DNA of 64,000 nt from Sva-07 sp942492715. Its GTDB lineage: Bacteria > Actinomycetota > Acidimicrobiia > Acidimicrobiales > Ilumatobacteraceae. Within the stretch, counting starts at the first letter, position 1. Every line of letters begins with the position of its first letter. Shown here one piece after another: positions 15,609 through 24,106 of the stretch. Made by a program: the position numbers and the translations under genes. The stretch spans positions 372,001 through 436,000 of the forward strand of contig CALOFW010000002.1 of the NCBI GenBank assembly GCA_942492715.1. The letters run 5' to 3'. A model generated the notes under the pieces. The model saw only the letters and a program-made list of their open reading frames with translations. It had not been told where the DNA came from and made no database searches.

Positions 15609-17339
15609 ATGTCGGACCCCATCGCCACGATCTCGGAACTGCTCGCGCCGGTCTTCGCCGGGCTGAACGGCGGCGATCCCGCGGACCCGACCGTGCGACC
15701 ATCCGACCGCGCCGATGCTCAGATCAACGGCGCGCTGCCGCTCGCGAAGCGCATCGGATCGAACCCCCGTGAGATCGCCCAGGCGGTGGTCGACTCCGGG
15801 GCGCTCGACGGTGTGGCGAGCGAACTGGAGATCGCCGGCCCCGGGTTCGTCAACGTGACGTTCTCGCCCGAGTTCCTCGCCGAACAGCTGGGGGAGGTGT
15901 CGACCGGCGATCGGCTCGGGGTGCCGCCGGCCACGCGGGCGAAGACGGTGATCATCGACTACTCGGCGCCGAACGTCGCCAAGGAGATGCACGTCGGTCA
16001 CCTGCGTTCGACGGTCATCGGCGATTCGCTGGCGCGGATGATGGGGTTCCTCGGCCACCGGGTGATCCGTGAGAACCACATCGGCGATTGGGGTCGGCCG
16101 TTCGGGATGCTGATCGAGCACCTGCTCGACCTCGGCGAGGACGTCGCCGCCACCGGCCTCACGCAGGGCGACCTCGACGGCTTCTACAAGCAGGCCAACG
16201 CCAAGTTCACCGACTCGGAGGAGTTCCAGAAACGCGCCCGCGAGCGCGTCGTGCTGCTCCAGCAGGGCGATCCCGAGACGACGCGACTGTGGCAGCGGCT
16301 CGTCGAGATGTCGACCGCCTACTTCAATGCGGTGTACTCGAAGCTCGGCGTCCTGCTGACCGACGACGATCTCGCCGGCGAGAGCATGTACCAACCCCTG
16401 ATGGACGCCACCGTCGAACGGCTCGACGCCGCCGGCCTCCTCGTCGAGGACGACGGGGCGAAGGTGGTGTTCGCTCCCGGCTTCGAGAACCGCGACGGCG
16501 ATCCGCTGCCGCTGATCATCCAGGCGCGCACCGGCGGCTTCAACTATGCGACGAGCGATCTCACCTGCGTCATCGACCGCGTCGAGCGCCTCGATGCCGA
16601 CCTGATGCTGTACGTGATCGGCGCACCCCAGGCCCAACACCTCCAGATGGTGTGGAAGGTGTGCGAGATGGCCGGCTGGTTGGTGCCCCCGACCGAGGCG
16701 ATCCACGTGGCGTTCGGCAACGTGCTCGGCGACGACCGCAAGATGTTGCGCAGCCGGTCGGGCGACTCGGTGAAGCTGGTCGACCTGCTCGACGAGGCGA
16801 TCGATCGCGCCGACACCGCGATCGCCGAGAAGAACCCCGACCTCGACGGCCCCCAGCGGGCGGACGTGGCGCGCATGATCGGCATCGGGGCCGTGAAGTA
16901 CGCAGACCTGTCGACCGACCGTGTGAAGGACTACGTGTTCGACCTCGACCGGATGGTCTCCTTCGACGGCAACACGGGGCCGTATCTGCAGTACGCGCAT
17001 GCCCGGATCTGCTCGATCTTCCGTCGCGCGGGCATCGATCGGGCCTCGGTGCGTGGGCTCCCGATCACGCTCGATGCGCCGCAGGAGCGGGCGCTGGCGT
17101 TGCGGCTGCTGGCCTTTCCGACCGCGATCGACACCACGCTCGAGACCTACAGTCCGCACAAGCTGTGCACCTACGTCTACGACCTGGCGACCGACTTCAC
17201 CGCGTTCTACGAGCACTGTCCGGTGCTCAAGGCCGACGAGCCCCTGCGCTCGAGCCGTCTTGCCCTCTGCGACCTCACGGCACGCACGCTCGCCCAGGCC
17301 CTCGGCCTGCTCGGCATCGACGCCCCGGAGCAGATGTGA
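15609..17339 (+). CDS. argS: Arginyl-tRNA synthetase
   Basis: Class I aminoacyl-tRNA synthetase charging tRNA-Arg, 576 residues. It shows the N-terminal Add1 domain, then the signature APNVAKEMHVGHLRSTVIGD (HxGH-type motif HVGH near residue 125), the ENHIGDWGRPFGMLIEHL segment, and the degenerate KMSKS-equivalent GDDRKMLRSRSG near residue 375. The C-terminal DALR-type anticodon domain begins around SVRGLPI/LDAPQERAL and ends LLGIDAPEQM. The ATG is the first start with family similarity. It heads the actinobacterial argS-lysA cluster. Two tandem repeat units separate it from lysA. Confidence 0.98.
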   Translation: MSDPIATISELLAPVFAGLNGGDPADPTVRPSDRADAQINGALPLAKRIGSNPREIAQAVVDSGALDGVASELEIAGPGFVNVTFSPEFLAEQLGEVSTGDRLGVPPATRAKTVIIDYSAPNVAKEMHVGHLRSTVIGDSLARMMGFLGHRVIRENHIGDWGRPFGMLIEHLLDLGEDVAATGLTQGDLDGFYKQANAKFTDSEEFQKRARERVVLLQQGDPETTRLWQRLVEMSTAYFNAVYSKLGVLLTDDDLAGESMYQPLMDATVERLDAAGLLVEDDGAKVVFAPGFENRDGDPLPLIIQARTGGFNYATSDLTCVIDRVERLDADLMLYVIGAPQAQHLQMVWKVCEMAGWLVPPTEAIHVAFGNVLGDDRKMLRSRSGDSVKLVDLLDEAIDRADTAIAEKNPDLDGPQRADVARMIGIGAVKYADLSTDRVKDYVFDLDRMVSFDGNTGPYLQYAHARICSIFRRAGIDRASVRGLPITLDAPQERALALRLLAFPTAIDTTLETYSPHKLCTYVYDLATDFTAFYEHCPVLKADEPLRSSRLALCDLTARTLAQALGLLGIDAPEQM

Positions 17340-17354
17340 GCCGCCATCACCCAC

Positions 17355-17487
17355 CCCGTTTGCGTTGCGTTCCGGGTGGGGCGGGTCACCCGAATCCGTA
17401 CGCAAACCGTGGTGGGCCGGGCCGGACCCGTTTGCGTTGCGTTCCGGGTGGGGCGGGTCACCCGAATCCGTACGCAAACCGTGGTGG
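17355..17487. repeat. Two direct copies of a 61-bp imperfect inverted repeat between argS and lysA
   Basis: Copies at 17355-17415 and 17427-17487 are essentially identical (72-bp period). Each begins CCCGTTTGCGTTGCG and ends CGCAAACCGTGGTGG, so it can fold into an imperfect hairpin (arms GTTTGCGT / ACGCAAAC plus CCGGGTG / CACCCGA). A related element occurs at 34942-34991. The second copy ends 21 bases before the lysA start, just upstream of its GGAGG ribosome site. The block resembles a small REP-type intergenic repeat; a transcription-termination role is also possible. Confidence 0.8.
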
Positions 17488-17508
17488 CGGGCTGGTCGGA
17501 GGTCGGCG

Positions 17509-18786
17509 GTGAGCGCGATCCAGCGGCGCCTGCTGCCGGACACCGCGGAGGTCGGCCACGACGGTTGGCTCACGATCGGCGGCGTGTCGGTCGAGGACCT
17601 CGCCGAGGAGTTCGGCACCCCGCTGTTCGTCTACGACGAGACCCACCTGCGCGCCCGGTGTCGCGAGGCCGTCGCGGCGTTCGGGCCCGAGCGCGTGATC
17701 TACGCCACGAAGGCGTTCCTCTGCCGGGCGATGGCACGCCTCGCGTACGACGAAGGCATGCTCCTCGACGTCGCCACCGGTGGTGAACTCCACGTCGCGC
17801 TCTCCGCCGGCGTGCCGGCGAGTGCCTGCACGCTGCACGGCAACAACAAGTCCGGCGCCGAACTGCGCGAGGCGATCGAGGCCGAGGTGCGCTACATCGT
17901 CGTCGACTCCTTCGACGAACTCGACCGCCTCGACGTGCTCGCCGCCACGGGCATCGGGCCCACTCCGCGCGTGGTGTTGCGCATCACCCCCGGGGTCCAC
18001 GCCCACACCCACGAGTTCATCGCCACCGGACAGGACGACTCGAAGTTCGGGTTCAACCTCGCCAACGGCGATGCGCTGCGAGCCGTCGACCACGCACGGC
18101 GTTCCGGAGCGATGGAGCTGGTCGGCATCCACTGCCACATCGGCTCGAACGTGTTCGAGGCGTCGTCGTTCGCGAGGGCCGCCGAGGTGATGGCCGACTT
18201 CGCCGTGCCGCTCGACCTGCCCGAGCTGATCCTCGGTGGCGGCCTGGGAGTGGCGTACGTCGAGGGCGAGGAGGCACCGACGATCGCCCAGTGGGGGAGC
18301 GTGCTGCTCGATGCCTGCGAGGCTCTCGGTGTGCGGTCGCGGGTGAGCGTCGAGCCGGGCAGAGCGATCGTGGCGTCGGCGGCCATCACCCTCTACACCG
18401 TCGGCACGATCAAGGACATCCCCGACGTGCGCACCTATGTCGCCGTCGACGGAGGGATGAGCGACAACCCCCGCCCAGTGCTCTACGGGTCCGGCTACGA
18501 GTCGTTCCTGCCACGGGCGCTCGATGCCGAACGTGACCTCACGGTCCGTCTGGTCGGCAAGCACTGTGAGTCCGGCGACGTCCTCGCCTTCGCAGCGCAG
18601 GTTCCCTCCGACATCGCCGTCGGTGACCTCCTCGCGATGCCGGTCACCGGCGCCTACGGCCACTCGATGGGGTCGAACTACAACAAGATCACCCGGCCGC
18701 CCGTCGTGTTCGTCTCCGATGGCGAGGCGCGGCTCGTCGTGCGTCGGGAAACCTACGCCGACCTACTGGCCACCGACCTCGGCTGA
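17509..18786 (+). CDS. lysA: Diaminopimelate decarboxylase
   Basis: PLP enzyme for the last step of lysine synthesis (meso-diaminopimelate to lysine), 425 residues. Seen: the PLP lysine in YATKAF (Lys68), HCHIGSN of the alanine-racemase-like barrel, glycine-rich GGGLGVAY, phosphate-binding EPGRAIV, and the dimer active-site motif KHCESGDVL with its Cys. The C-terminal beta domain ends with MGSNYNKITRPPVV. The GTG at 17509 is chosen because GGAGG lies 7 bases upstream; the upstream open frame is only the repeat block and antisense argS material. It follows argS, as in other actinobacteria. Confidence 0.97.
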   Translation: MSAIQRRLLPDTAEVGHDGWLTIGGVSVEDLAEEFGTPLFVYDETHLRARCREAVAAFGPERVIYATKAFLCRAMARLAYDEGMLLDVATGGELHVALSAGVPASACTLHGNNKSGAELREAIEAEVRYIVVDSFDELDRLDVLAATGIGPTPRVVLRITPGVHAHTHEFIATGQDDSKFGFNLANGDALRAVDHARRSGAMELVGIHCHIGSNVFEASSFARAAEVMADFAVPLDLPELILGGGLGVAYVEGEEAPTIAQWGSVLLDACEALGVRSRVSVEPGRAIVASAAITLYTVGTIKDIPDVRTYVAVDGGMSDNPRPVLYGSGYESFLPRALDAERDLTVRLVGKHCESGDVLAFAAQVPSDIAVGDLLAMPVTGAYGHSMGSNYNKITRPPVVFVSDGEARLVVRRETYADLLATDLG

Positions 18787-18801
18787 ATACGCTCGGCGAC
18801 C

Positions 18802-19290
18802 ATGGCGAAGCGCAACCGCATGATCATGGGGCTCATCGGAGCGGCGTTCGCGCTGTTCCGCGAGCGCGACCGGCTGGCCGGCAAGACGAAGAAGACCGCC
18901 TCGCCGACGTCGCGCCGGGTGCCCACCGGCACGAAGGTCGAGTACTCACCCGACATCGACGGTGACGCCGACCCCGGTGAGGTCGTCTGGGCGTGGGTGC
19001 CCTACGAGGACGACCCGTCGAAGGGCAAGGACCGGCCGGTCGTGATCATCGGCACCTGCCCTGACGGCCTCGCAGGTGTGCCGTTGACGTCGAAGAACAA
19101 GGGCCACGGTGCGGTGGCGGTCGGCACCGGCGGGTGGGACCGCAGTGGACGCCCGAGTTGGGCGAAGGTCGACCAACTGATCGTGGTCGACGAGCGCAGC
19201 GTCCGCCGAGAGGGATCGGTCCTGGAGCGGGCTCGTTTCGACTCCGTGGTCGCCGGGGTCTCGGAGCACCACGATCTCGTGCTCGGCTGA
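18802..19290 (+). CDS. PemK/MazF-like domain protein, without adjacent antitoxin
   Basis: A 162-residue protein. Residues 1-25 are basic with a hydrophobic patch, followed by a linker to about residue 60. A PemK/MazF-type beta-barrel then starts with GEVVWAWVPYEDDPSKGKDRPVVIIG, where the DPSKGKDRP segment matches the family's substrate loop. MazF proteins cut RNA, and related chromosomal actinobacterial proteins of this longer form are often solitary. No small antitoxin frame is found next to it, so calling it a toxin would be speculative. A TACGCT hexamer lies 8 bases before the ATG. It stands between lysA and the minus-strand gene, where hom is usually found. Confidence 0.8.
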   Translation: MAKRNRMIMGLIGAAFALFRERDRLAGKTKKTASPTSRRVPTGTKVEYSPDIDGDADPGEVVWAWVPYEDDPSKGKDRPVVIIGTCPDGLAGVPLTSKNKGHGAVAVGTGGWDRSGRPSWAKVDQLIVVDERSVRREGSVLERARFDSVVAGVSEHHDLVLG

Positions 19291-19321
19291 CGGCCTCGGC
19301 GACCGTTCCGGAACTTCGAGG

Positions 19322-19891
19322 TCAGGGGCGACGGCCCATCGCGTCGAGCAGGCGCAGCTGCAGCGGTGCGTCGTCTCCGACGGCGCCGCTCGGGCCCGGA
19401 CCGAACACACCGACCGAGCTCATCATCGGCAGCATCGGTTGGATGGCGTCCCAGACCAGTTGGACGATGGACGGGTCGAGCGTCTCGTCGACGCCGATCG
19501 CTCGGGCGAGATCCCACTGGTGCACCAGCAGGTCGCCGATGCGGAAGTTGATCACCTGGGCGCCCGGCATGTCACCCGCCGGATGGTGGAAGACGTGCAC
19601 GGCGATGTCGGGCTGCTCGAACGCGACGAGCTGGCGGCCGAGCGCCTGATCGACGGCTGCGAGCGGATCGCCTCCGAGGTGGTCGATGCCGAGTACGGCG
19701 ATCGCCTCGTTGCGACTTGCCCCGTCGGCGAGCCTCGCCGCCATCTCACTGCCGGCCGCCACGTGTCCGACCAGGTCGTGCACGTTCCAGCCAGCGCATG
19801 GTGTCGGGGCGTCCCACTGATCGTCGCCGATCCGAGCGACGACTGCTCGGAATCCGTCGGAGGCACGCTGGAGGGCATCGGCCGTGGTCAT
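19322..19891 (-). CDS. TIGR03086-type metal-binding protein (DinB/MDMPI superfamily)
   Basis: A 189-residue helical-bundle protein of the mycothiol-dependent maleylpyruvate isomerase/DinB superfamily. Visible marks: PTPCAGWNVHDLVGHVAAG near residue 30-48 with the first metal-binding His (HDLVGH), and FRIGDLLVHQWDLARAIG near residue 135 with the later His. The family coordinates a divalent metal, and some members use mycothiol. The ATG is preceded by TACCGT six bases upstream. Exact reaction unknown. It converges with the PemK-like gene and is followed on the same strand by nothing obviously related. Confidence 0.85.
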   Translation of the reverse strand: MTTADALQRASDGFRAVVARIGDDQWDAPTPCAGWNVHDLVGHVAAGSEMAARLADGASRNEAIAVLGIDHLGGDPLAAVDQALGRQLVAFEQPDIAVHVFHHPAGDMPGAQVINFRIGDLLVHQWDLARAIGVDETLDPSIVQLVWDAIQPMLPMMSSVGVFGPGPSGAVGDDAPLQLRLLDAMGRRP

Positions 19892-19955
19892 CGCCGCACG
19901 GTACCCGCCGGTGGATCGACGTGCGATCTCCAACCCCGCTCGGAGCGACGTGGGT

Positions 19956-21272
19956 TCAGCGCGCCGCAGCGTGGGCCCGATCGATCGGTTCTCGGATCTC
20001 GTCGGCGAGGGCGACCCCCACGAACAGATCCTCCTCGACGACCAGGTACACGCCGTACCCGTCGGCGAGTTCGAGCCACGGCACCGTGCCGTACGCGCCG
20101 GGATCGGTCACGTACCCGTCCGCAGGCGACCGCACCCACCACCCCAGTCCGTAACCGGCGAGGCCGGGGTTCCCTGTCGGGCCGTACCGCTCGATGACTC
20201 GATCGGTGTGCATTCGCTCGACCGATTCGGCGCTGAGCGCCCGCGTCTCGCCGCAGCGCCCCGCTCGGAGCTGCATCAGCAGCAGTTCGGCATAGTCCAG
20301 CGCGGTGAGGTAGGCGCCGCCCTCCATGTTGGGGTTGGCGGTCGGCGCGAGCGTGGCCGGATCGCCGTCGACATCGTCCGGGTACTCGAACGTGAGCGGG
20401 CCGAACTGCGCCCACTGGTTGGTGAAGCCGAGCGAGTCGACCCCGCATGGCTCGACATAGGTGGCGGCCACGAGCTCGTCCCAGCTCGAGCCGGTCACCG
20501 CTTCGGCGACCGCGCCGGCGACCTGCCACTGACCGCCGCCGTAGCGGAACTCGGTGTCGGGGGCGATCACGTCGCGGTCGTCCGCCGCCGTCGTGAAGAT
20601 CGCCTCGCCGCACCGCTCGAGGTCGTCGTTCACGTCGAACTGGCAGGTGTACGGTCCGTAGAGCGCGGTCGGACCGAGACCGACGAACCCCGAGCTGTTC
20701 GACAGCAACTGCGCAATCGTGACCGACGCCGTCGCCGTCGACGGATCCTCTGGTCGCCAACCGGTGAGATCGGCGATCGGCTGGTCGAGGTCGAGCACTC
20801 CCAGCTCGTCGAGTCGGAGCAGCACGCCGGCCACGATCATCTTGCTCGACGACGCGACCAGCGACACCCGCTCGGGTCCGAACTCGCCCCAGTAGTCCTC
20901 GTAGACGATCCCGTCGTCGCGGTCGACCACCACCAGGCCCGCCCCGTCCAAACCCCGCTCCGTGACGAACGCCTCGACGATCGGCGACACCTCCGAGAAG
21001 TCGTACGACCTCGGCGCCGTGACGGTCGGTTCGGTCGGCAGGGTCGGCTCGGTCGTGGTGGCGCCCGTGGACGTCGTCGCGGTGGTCGCGCTCGCGCTCG
21101 GCGCGTCGCTGGTCGTCGTCACGGTGGTGCTCGTCGCCGTGAGCGTGCCGGTCGACGACGGCTCGACCACGGTGTCGTCGCCGGCGCACGATGCGGCCGC
21201 GAGGGCAACCGCGAGCACCGCGAGACGTGTGCCGAGCCGCGTTCGGCGACCGTCCCGGTTGGAAACGGTCAT
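19956..21272 (-). CDS. Serine hydrolase, class C beta-lactamase/D-Ala-D-Ala carboxypeptidase fold, lipoprotein
   Basis: A 438-residue exported lipoprotein. The signal peptide ends in lipobox AASC (about residue 29). A Thr/Ser-rich tether runs to about residue 80. The serine beta-lactamase fold then shows the SxxK motif as SSSK in VASSSKMIVAG, a YGG in FRYGGGQWQVAG at the YxN position, and a C-terminal YGLGWWVRS region. Such proteins act on the cell-wall side as esterases or peptidases and are rarely true beta-lactamases. The ATG at 21272 has TACCGT six bases upstream. It is divergent from hom, with only 36 bases between the two starts and one -10 element for each. Confidence 0.9.
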   Translation of the reverse strand: MTVSNRDGRRTRLGTRLAVLAVALAAASCAGDDTVVEPSSTGTLTATSTTVTTTSDAPSASATTATTSTGATTTEPTLPTEPTVTAPRSYDFSEVSPIVEAFVTERGLDGAGLVVVDRDDGIVYEDYWGEFGPERVSLVASSSKMIVAGVLLRLDELGVLDLDQPIADLTGWRPEDPSTATASVTIAQLLSNSSGFVGLGPTALYGPYTCQFDVNDDLERCGEAIFTTAADDRDVIAPDTEFRYGGGQWQVAGAVAEAVTGSSWDELVAATYVEPCGVDSLGFTNQWAQFGPLTFEYPDDVDGDPATLAPTANPNMEGGAYLTALDYAELLLMQLRAGRCGETRALSAESVERMHTDRVIERYGPTGNPGLAGYGLGWWVRSPADGYVTDPGAYGTVPWLELADGYGVYLVVEEDLFVGVALADEIREPIDRAHAAAR

Positions 21273-21278
21273 GGGGTC

Positions 21279-21300
21279 ACGGTACCGGATCCCGTAGCCT
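21279..21300. promoter_or_regulatory. Divergent leaderless promoter pair (serine hydrolase / hom)
   Basis: TACCGT on the minus strand (21284-21279) lies 6 bases before the hydrolase ATG. TAGCCT on the plus strand (21295-21300) lies 8 bases before the hom GTG. The two -10 boxes are only 10 bases apart, so the two polymerases cannot load at the same time. Confidence 0.5.
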
Positions 21301-21308
21301 CCACCCCC

Positions 21309-22619
21309 GTGACGAGCAACCTGGAAACGGTCCGCATCGGCGTCCTCGGGTGCGGCAACGTCGGCGCCGCCTTCGTGCAGCTCGTCGAGGCCCAAGCCGC
21401 CTACGTCGAACGCCGGACCGGCTTGCGTCTGGAGGTCACTCGCGTGGCCGTGCGCAACCTGTCCGCGCCGCGCGACGTCCAGTTGGCCGACGGCGTCCTC
21501 ACCCGCGATGCGCACGCTGTCGTCTCCGACCCGGACGTCGACCTGGTCGTCGAGGCGATCGGCGGGATCGAGCCCGCCCGGGAGCTCATTCTCGAGGCGC
21601 TCGCCAACGGCAAGCCGGTCGTCACGGCCAACAAGGAGCTGCTCGCCAACGTGGGCGCCGAGCTCTATGCAGCCGCCGATGCCGCCGAGCGCGACCTGCT
21701 CTTCGAGGCCGCGGTCGCCGGTGGCATCCCGATCATGCGCGCGCTGCGCGAGAGCCTTCACGGAGAACCGATCCGGCGGGTCCTCGGAATCATCAACGGA
21801 ACGACCAACTTCATCCTCACGAAGATGACCGACGCCGTGGCCGGCGGGGGAGAGGCCGACTACGCCACCGCGCTCGCCGAGGCGCAACGCCTCGGGTTCG
21901 CCGAGCGCGATCCGACCGCCGACGTCGAGGGCTTCGATGCCGGGGCGAAGGCGGCGATCATCGCCACGGTCGCCTTCGGCGCGAAGGTGGTCGCCGGCGA
22001 CGTGTACCACGAGGGCATCAGCCGCATCACCGGCGCCGAGATCGCGATCGCTCATCGCCTCGGGTACGTGGTCAAGCTCCTCGGCATCGTGGAACGCGAC
22101 GCCGACAACGGTGAGATCAGCGTGCGGGTGCACCCCACGATGGTGCCGCTGCACCATCCGCTCGCCTCGGTGCGCGACAGCTTCAACGCGGTGTTCGTCG
22201 AAGGCGACTTCGTCGACTCGCTCATGTTCTACGGCCGCGGCGCGGGAGGAGCCCCCACGGCGAGCGCGGTGTTCGGCGACGTCGTCGACGCGGCGATCAA
22301 CCTTCGCAACGGCACCCACGGATCGCTCGGTGTGCTCGAACCCGCCACGGTGCGGGCGATCGACGAGACCTCGGCGGAGTACCTGCTCGGCCTCGACGTC
22401 GCCGACCGTCCGGGTGTGCTCCACGCGGTCACCGGTGTCTTCGCCGAGCACGGCGTCAGCATCCGCGCGGCCGAGCAGGAGGGCAACGGACCCGATGCTC
22501 GGCTCGTCTTCATCACCCACGACGCCCGGGAGTCCGACGTCCAGGCGACCGTCCGGGCGTTGCGGGACCTCGACGTCGTCCGCAACGTCGGCGGCCTCCT
22601 GCGAGTGATCGGCAACTGA
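21309..22619 (+). CDS. hom: Homoserine dehydrogenase with ACT domain
   Basis: NAD(P)H-dependent reduction of aspartate semialdehyde to homoserine, the branch point to threonine and methionine; 436 residues. Rossmann motif GVLGCGNVGAAF begins near residue 11. TANKELLAN, GIINGTTNFILTKM and the catalytic-domain segment AERDPTADVEGFDAGAKAAI follow. The C-terminal ACT domain, about residue 350 onward (ADRPGVLHAVTGVFAEHGVSIR), is the usual site of threonine feedback inhibition. The GTG start follows TAGCCT by 8 bases; the long open frame upstream is antisense to the serine hydrolase. thrC follows 5 bases after its stop, so the two form an operon. Confidence 0.97.
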   Translation: MTSNLETVRIGVLGCGNVGAAFVQLVEAQAAYVERRTGLRLEVTRVAVRNLSAPRDVQLADGVLTRDAHAVVSDPDVDLVVEAIGGIEPARELILEALANGKPVVTANKELLANVGAELYAAADAAERDLLFEAAVAGGIPIMRALRESLHGEPIRRVLGIINGTTNFILTKMTDAVAGGGEADYATALAEAQRLGFAERDPTADVEGFDAGAKAAIIATVAFGAKVVAGDVYHEGISRITGAEIAIAHRLGYVVKLLGIVERDADNGEISVRVHPTMVPLHHPLASVRDSFNAVFVEGDFVDSLMFYGRGAGGAPTASAVFGDVVDAAINLRNGTHGSLGVLEPATVRAIDETSAEYLLGLDVADRPGVLHAVTGVFAEHGVSIRAAEQEGNGPDARLVFITHDARESDVQATVRALRDLDVVRNVGGLLRVIGN

Positions 22620-22624
22620 TCCCG

Positions 22625-24004
22625 ATGCGGTACGTCTCCACCCGCGGCGAGGCCCCGGAGCTCGGTTTCGCCGACGTGCTCCTCGCCGGCCTCGCCACCG
22701 ACGGCGGCCTGTACGTGCCCGAACGTTGGCCGAAGCTCACCGGTGGACCCTCGACGTCGTATGTGGAACGCGCGGTCCAGGTGATGCTTCCGTTCGTCGA
22801 ACCGGACCTCGACGAGATCACGCTGACGAAGCTCTGTACCGACGCGTACGAGACCTTCCGTCACCCGGCGGTGACGCCGCTCGTGCAAATCGACCACCAG
22901 CAGTGGGTCCAGGAGCTGTTCCACGGCCCGACCCTGGCGTTCAAGGACGTCGCATTGCAGCTCGTTGGGCGGATGTTCGATCACGTGCTCGCCCAGCGTG
23001 GCGAGCGGGTCACGATCGTCGGCGCCACGAGCGGCGACACGGGTTCCGCAGCGATCGACGGTGTCGCCGGGTGCGAGCACGTCGACATCGTGATCTTGTA
23101 TCCGCTCGGTCGCACGAGCGAGGTGCAGCGTCGGCAGATGACCACGGTCGACCAGCCGAACGCCCACGCGGTAGCCGTCGAGGGCACGTTCGACGACTGC
23201 CAGGATCTCGTGAAGGCGATGTTCAACGACGTCGGGTTCCGTCGGCGAAACAACCTGTCGGCGGTCAACTCGATCAACTGGGCGAGGGTGATGGCACAGA
23301 CCGTCTACTACGTCACGGCCGCCGAGAACTTCGCCGATCCGGTGACGTTCAGCGTGCCGACCGGCAACTTCGGCAACGTGCTGTCGGGCTGGATCGCACG
23401 CGAGATGGGCGCGCCGATCCGTGACTTCCTGGTGGCGTCGAACACCAACGACATCCTCACCCGCTTCGTCAACGACGGTGACATGTCGACTCGCGACGTC
23501 GTGCCCACCCTGAGCCCGTCGATGGACATCCAGGTGTCGTCGAACTTCGAGCGGTTGTTGTTCGAGATGAACGGTCGCGACGGGGGCATGACGGCCGAGC
23601 AGCTCGGCCGTTTCCGATCCGCCGGGCGTCTCGACATCGAGGCCGACCAACGCGACGAGTACATCACGGGACACTTCCGCGCCGCTTCGTTCGACGACGA
23701 GGCGACGATCGACGAGATCGCACGCGTCCACCGCGACACCGGCATGCTCCTCGACCCGCACACGGCCACCGGCACCGCGGCGGCAGCGCTGCTGACCGGC
23801 CTCGACGGCCCCGACCATCCTGTGGTCACTCTCGCCACGGCGCATCCGGCGAAGTTCCCCGACGCCGTCGAGCGCGCCACCGGTCTGCGCCCCGCGCTGC
23901 CCGAGCACCTCGCCGATCTCTTCGACCGTCCCGAACGCACCGAGACCGTCGCCTGCGACCTCGCCGCAGTCGAAGCGCTCGTCGAGCGCCTCACCCGCCG
24001 CTGA
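22625..24004 (+). CDS. thrC: Threonine synthase (long, E. coli/yeast-type)
   Basis: PLP enzyme converting O-phosphohomoserine to threonine, 459 residues. The N-terminus MRYVSTRG and GLATDGGLYVPERWP are typical of the long class. The PLP lysine is Lys107 in FHGPTLAFKDVALQ, the phosphate-binding loop is TSGDTGSAA, and ENFADPVTFSVPTGNFGNVL follows. Most actinobacteria carry the shorter 350-residue threonine synthase, so this isoform is noteworthy. It lies 5 bases after hom. Homoserine kinase (thrB), which makes its substrate and commonly follows thrC in actinobacteria, is absent here and must be elsewhere or replaced. Confidence 0.96.
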   Translation: MRYVSTRGEAPELGFADVLLAGLATDGGLYVPERWPKLTGGPSTSYVERAVQVMLPFVEPDLDEITLTKLCTDAYETFRHPAVTPLVQIDHQQWVQELFHGPTLAFKDVALQLVGRMFDHVLAQRGERVTIVGATSGDTGSAAIDGVAGCEHVDIVILYPLGRTSEVQRRQMTTVDQPNAHAVAVEGTFDDCQDLVKAMFNDVGFRRRNNLSAVNSINWARVMAQTVYYVTAAENFADPVTFSVPTGNFGNVLSGWIAREMGAPIRDFLVASNTNDILTRFVNDGDMSTRDVVPTLSPSMDIQVSSNFERLLFEMNGRDGGMTAEQLGRFRSAGRLDIEADQRDEYITGHFRAASFDDEATIDEIARVHRDTGMLLDPHTATGTAAAALLTGLDGPDHPVVTLATAHPAKFPDAVERATGLRPALPEHLADLFDRPERTETVACDLAAVEALVERLTRR

Positions 24005-24106
24005 CCGCCACACCCACCGCCACACCCACCGCGACGGTCATCGTCACACCACCGCTACACCCACCGCTACACCCACCGCTACACCCACCGCTACACCCAC
24101 CGCCAC
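24004..24106. repeat. 12-bp tandem repeat downstream of thrC
   Basis: Unit ACCGCTACACCC occurs four times without error at 24051-24098. A partial copy follows, and two C-variant copies start at the last base of the thrC stop (24004-24027). The repeat lies in the non-coding stretch between thrC and rho. The reverse strand can be read as a Val-Ala-Val-Gly string, but that is a by-product of the repeat. Variable-number behaviour would be expected between strains. Confidence 0.85.

Noticed and set aside
17207..17461. Minus-strand frame with a repeated TRPTRNATQTG peptide
   Set aside because: It is only the translation of the two tandem copies of the intergenic hairpin repeat.
15378..17618. A 746-codon open frame antisense to argS
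   Set aside because: It mirrors the argS codon pattern, has no recognisable protein features and covers a certain gene; high GC content creates long antisense frames.
21273..22520. N-terminal extension of the serine hydrolase across hom
   Set aside because: A lipoprotein signal peptide and a -10 box mark the start at 21272; the rest is antisense to hom.
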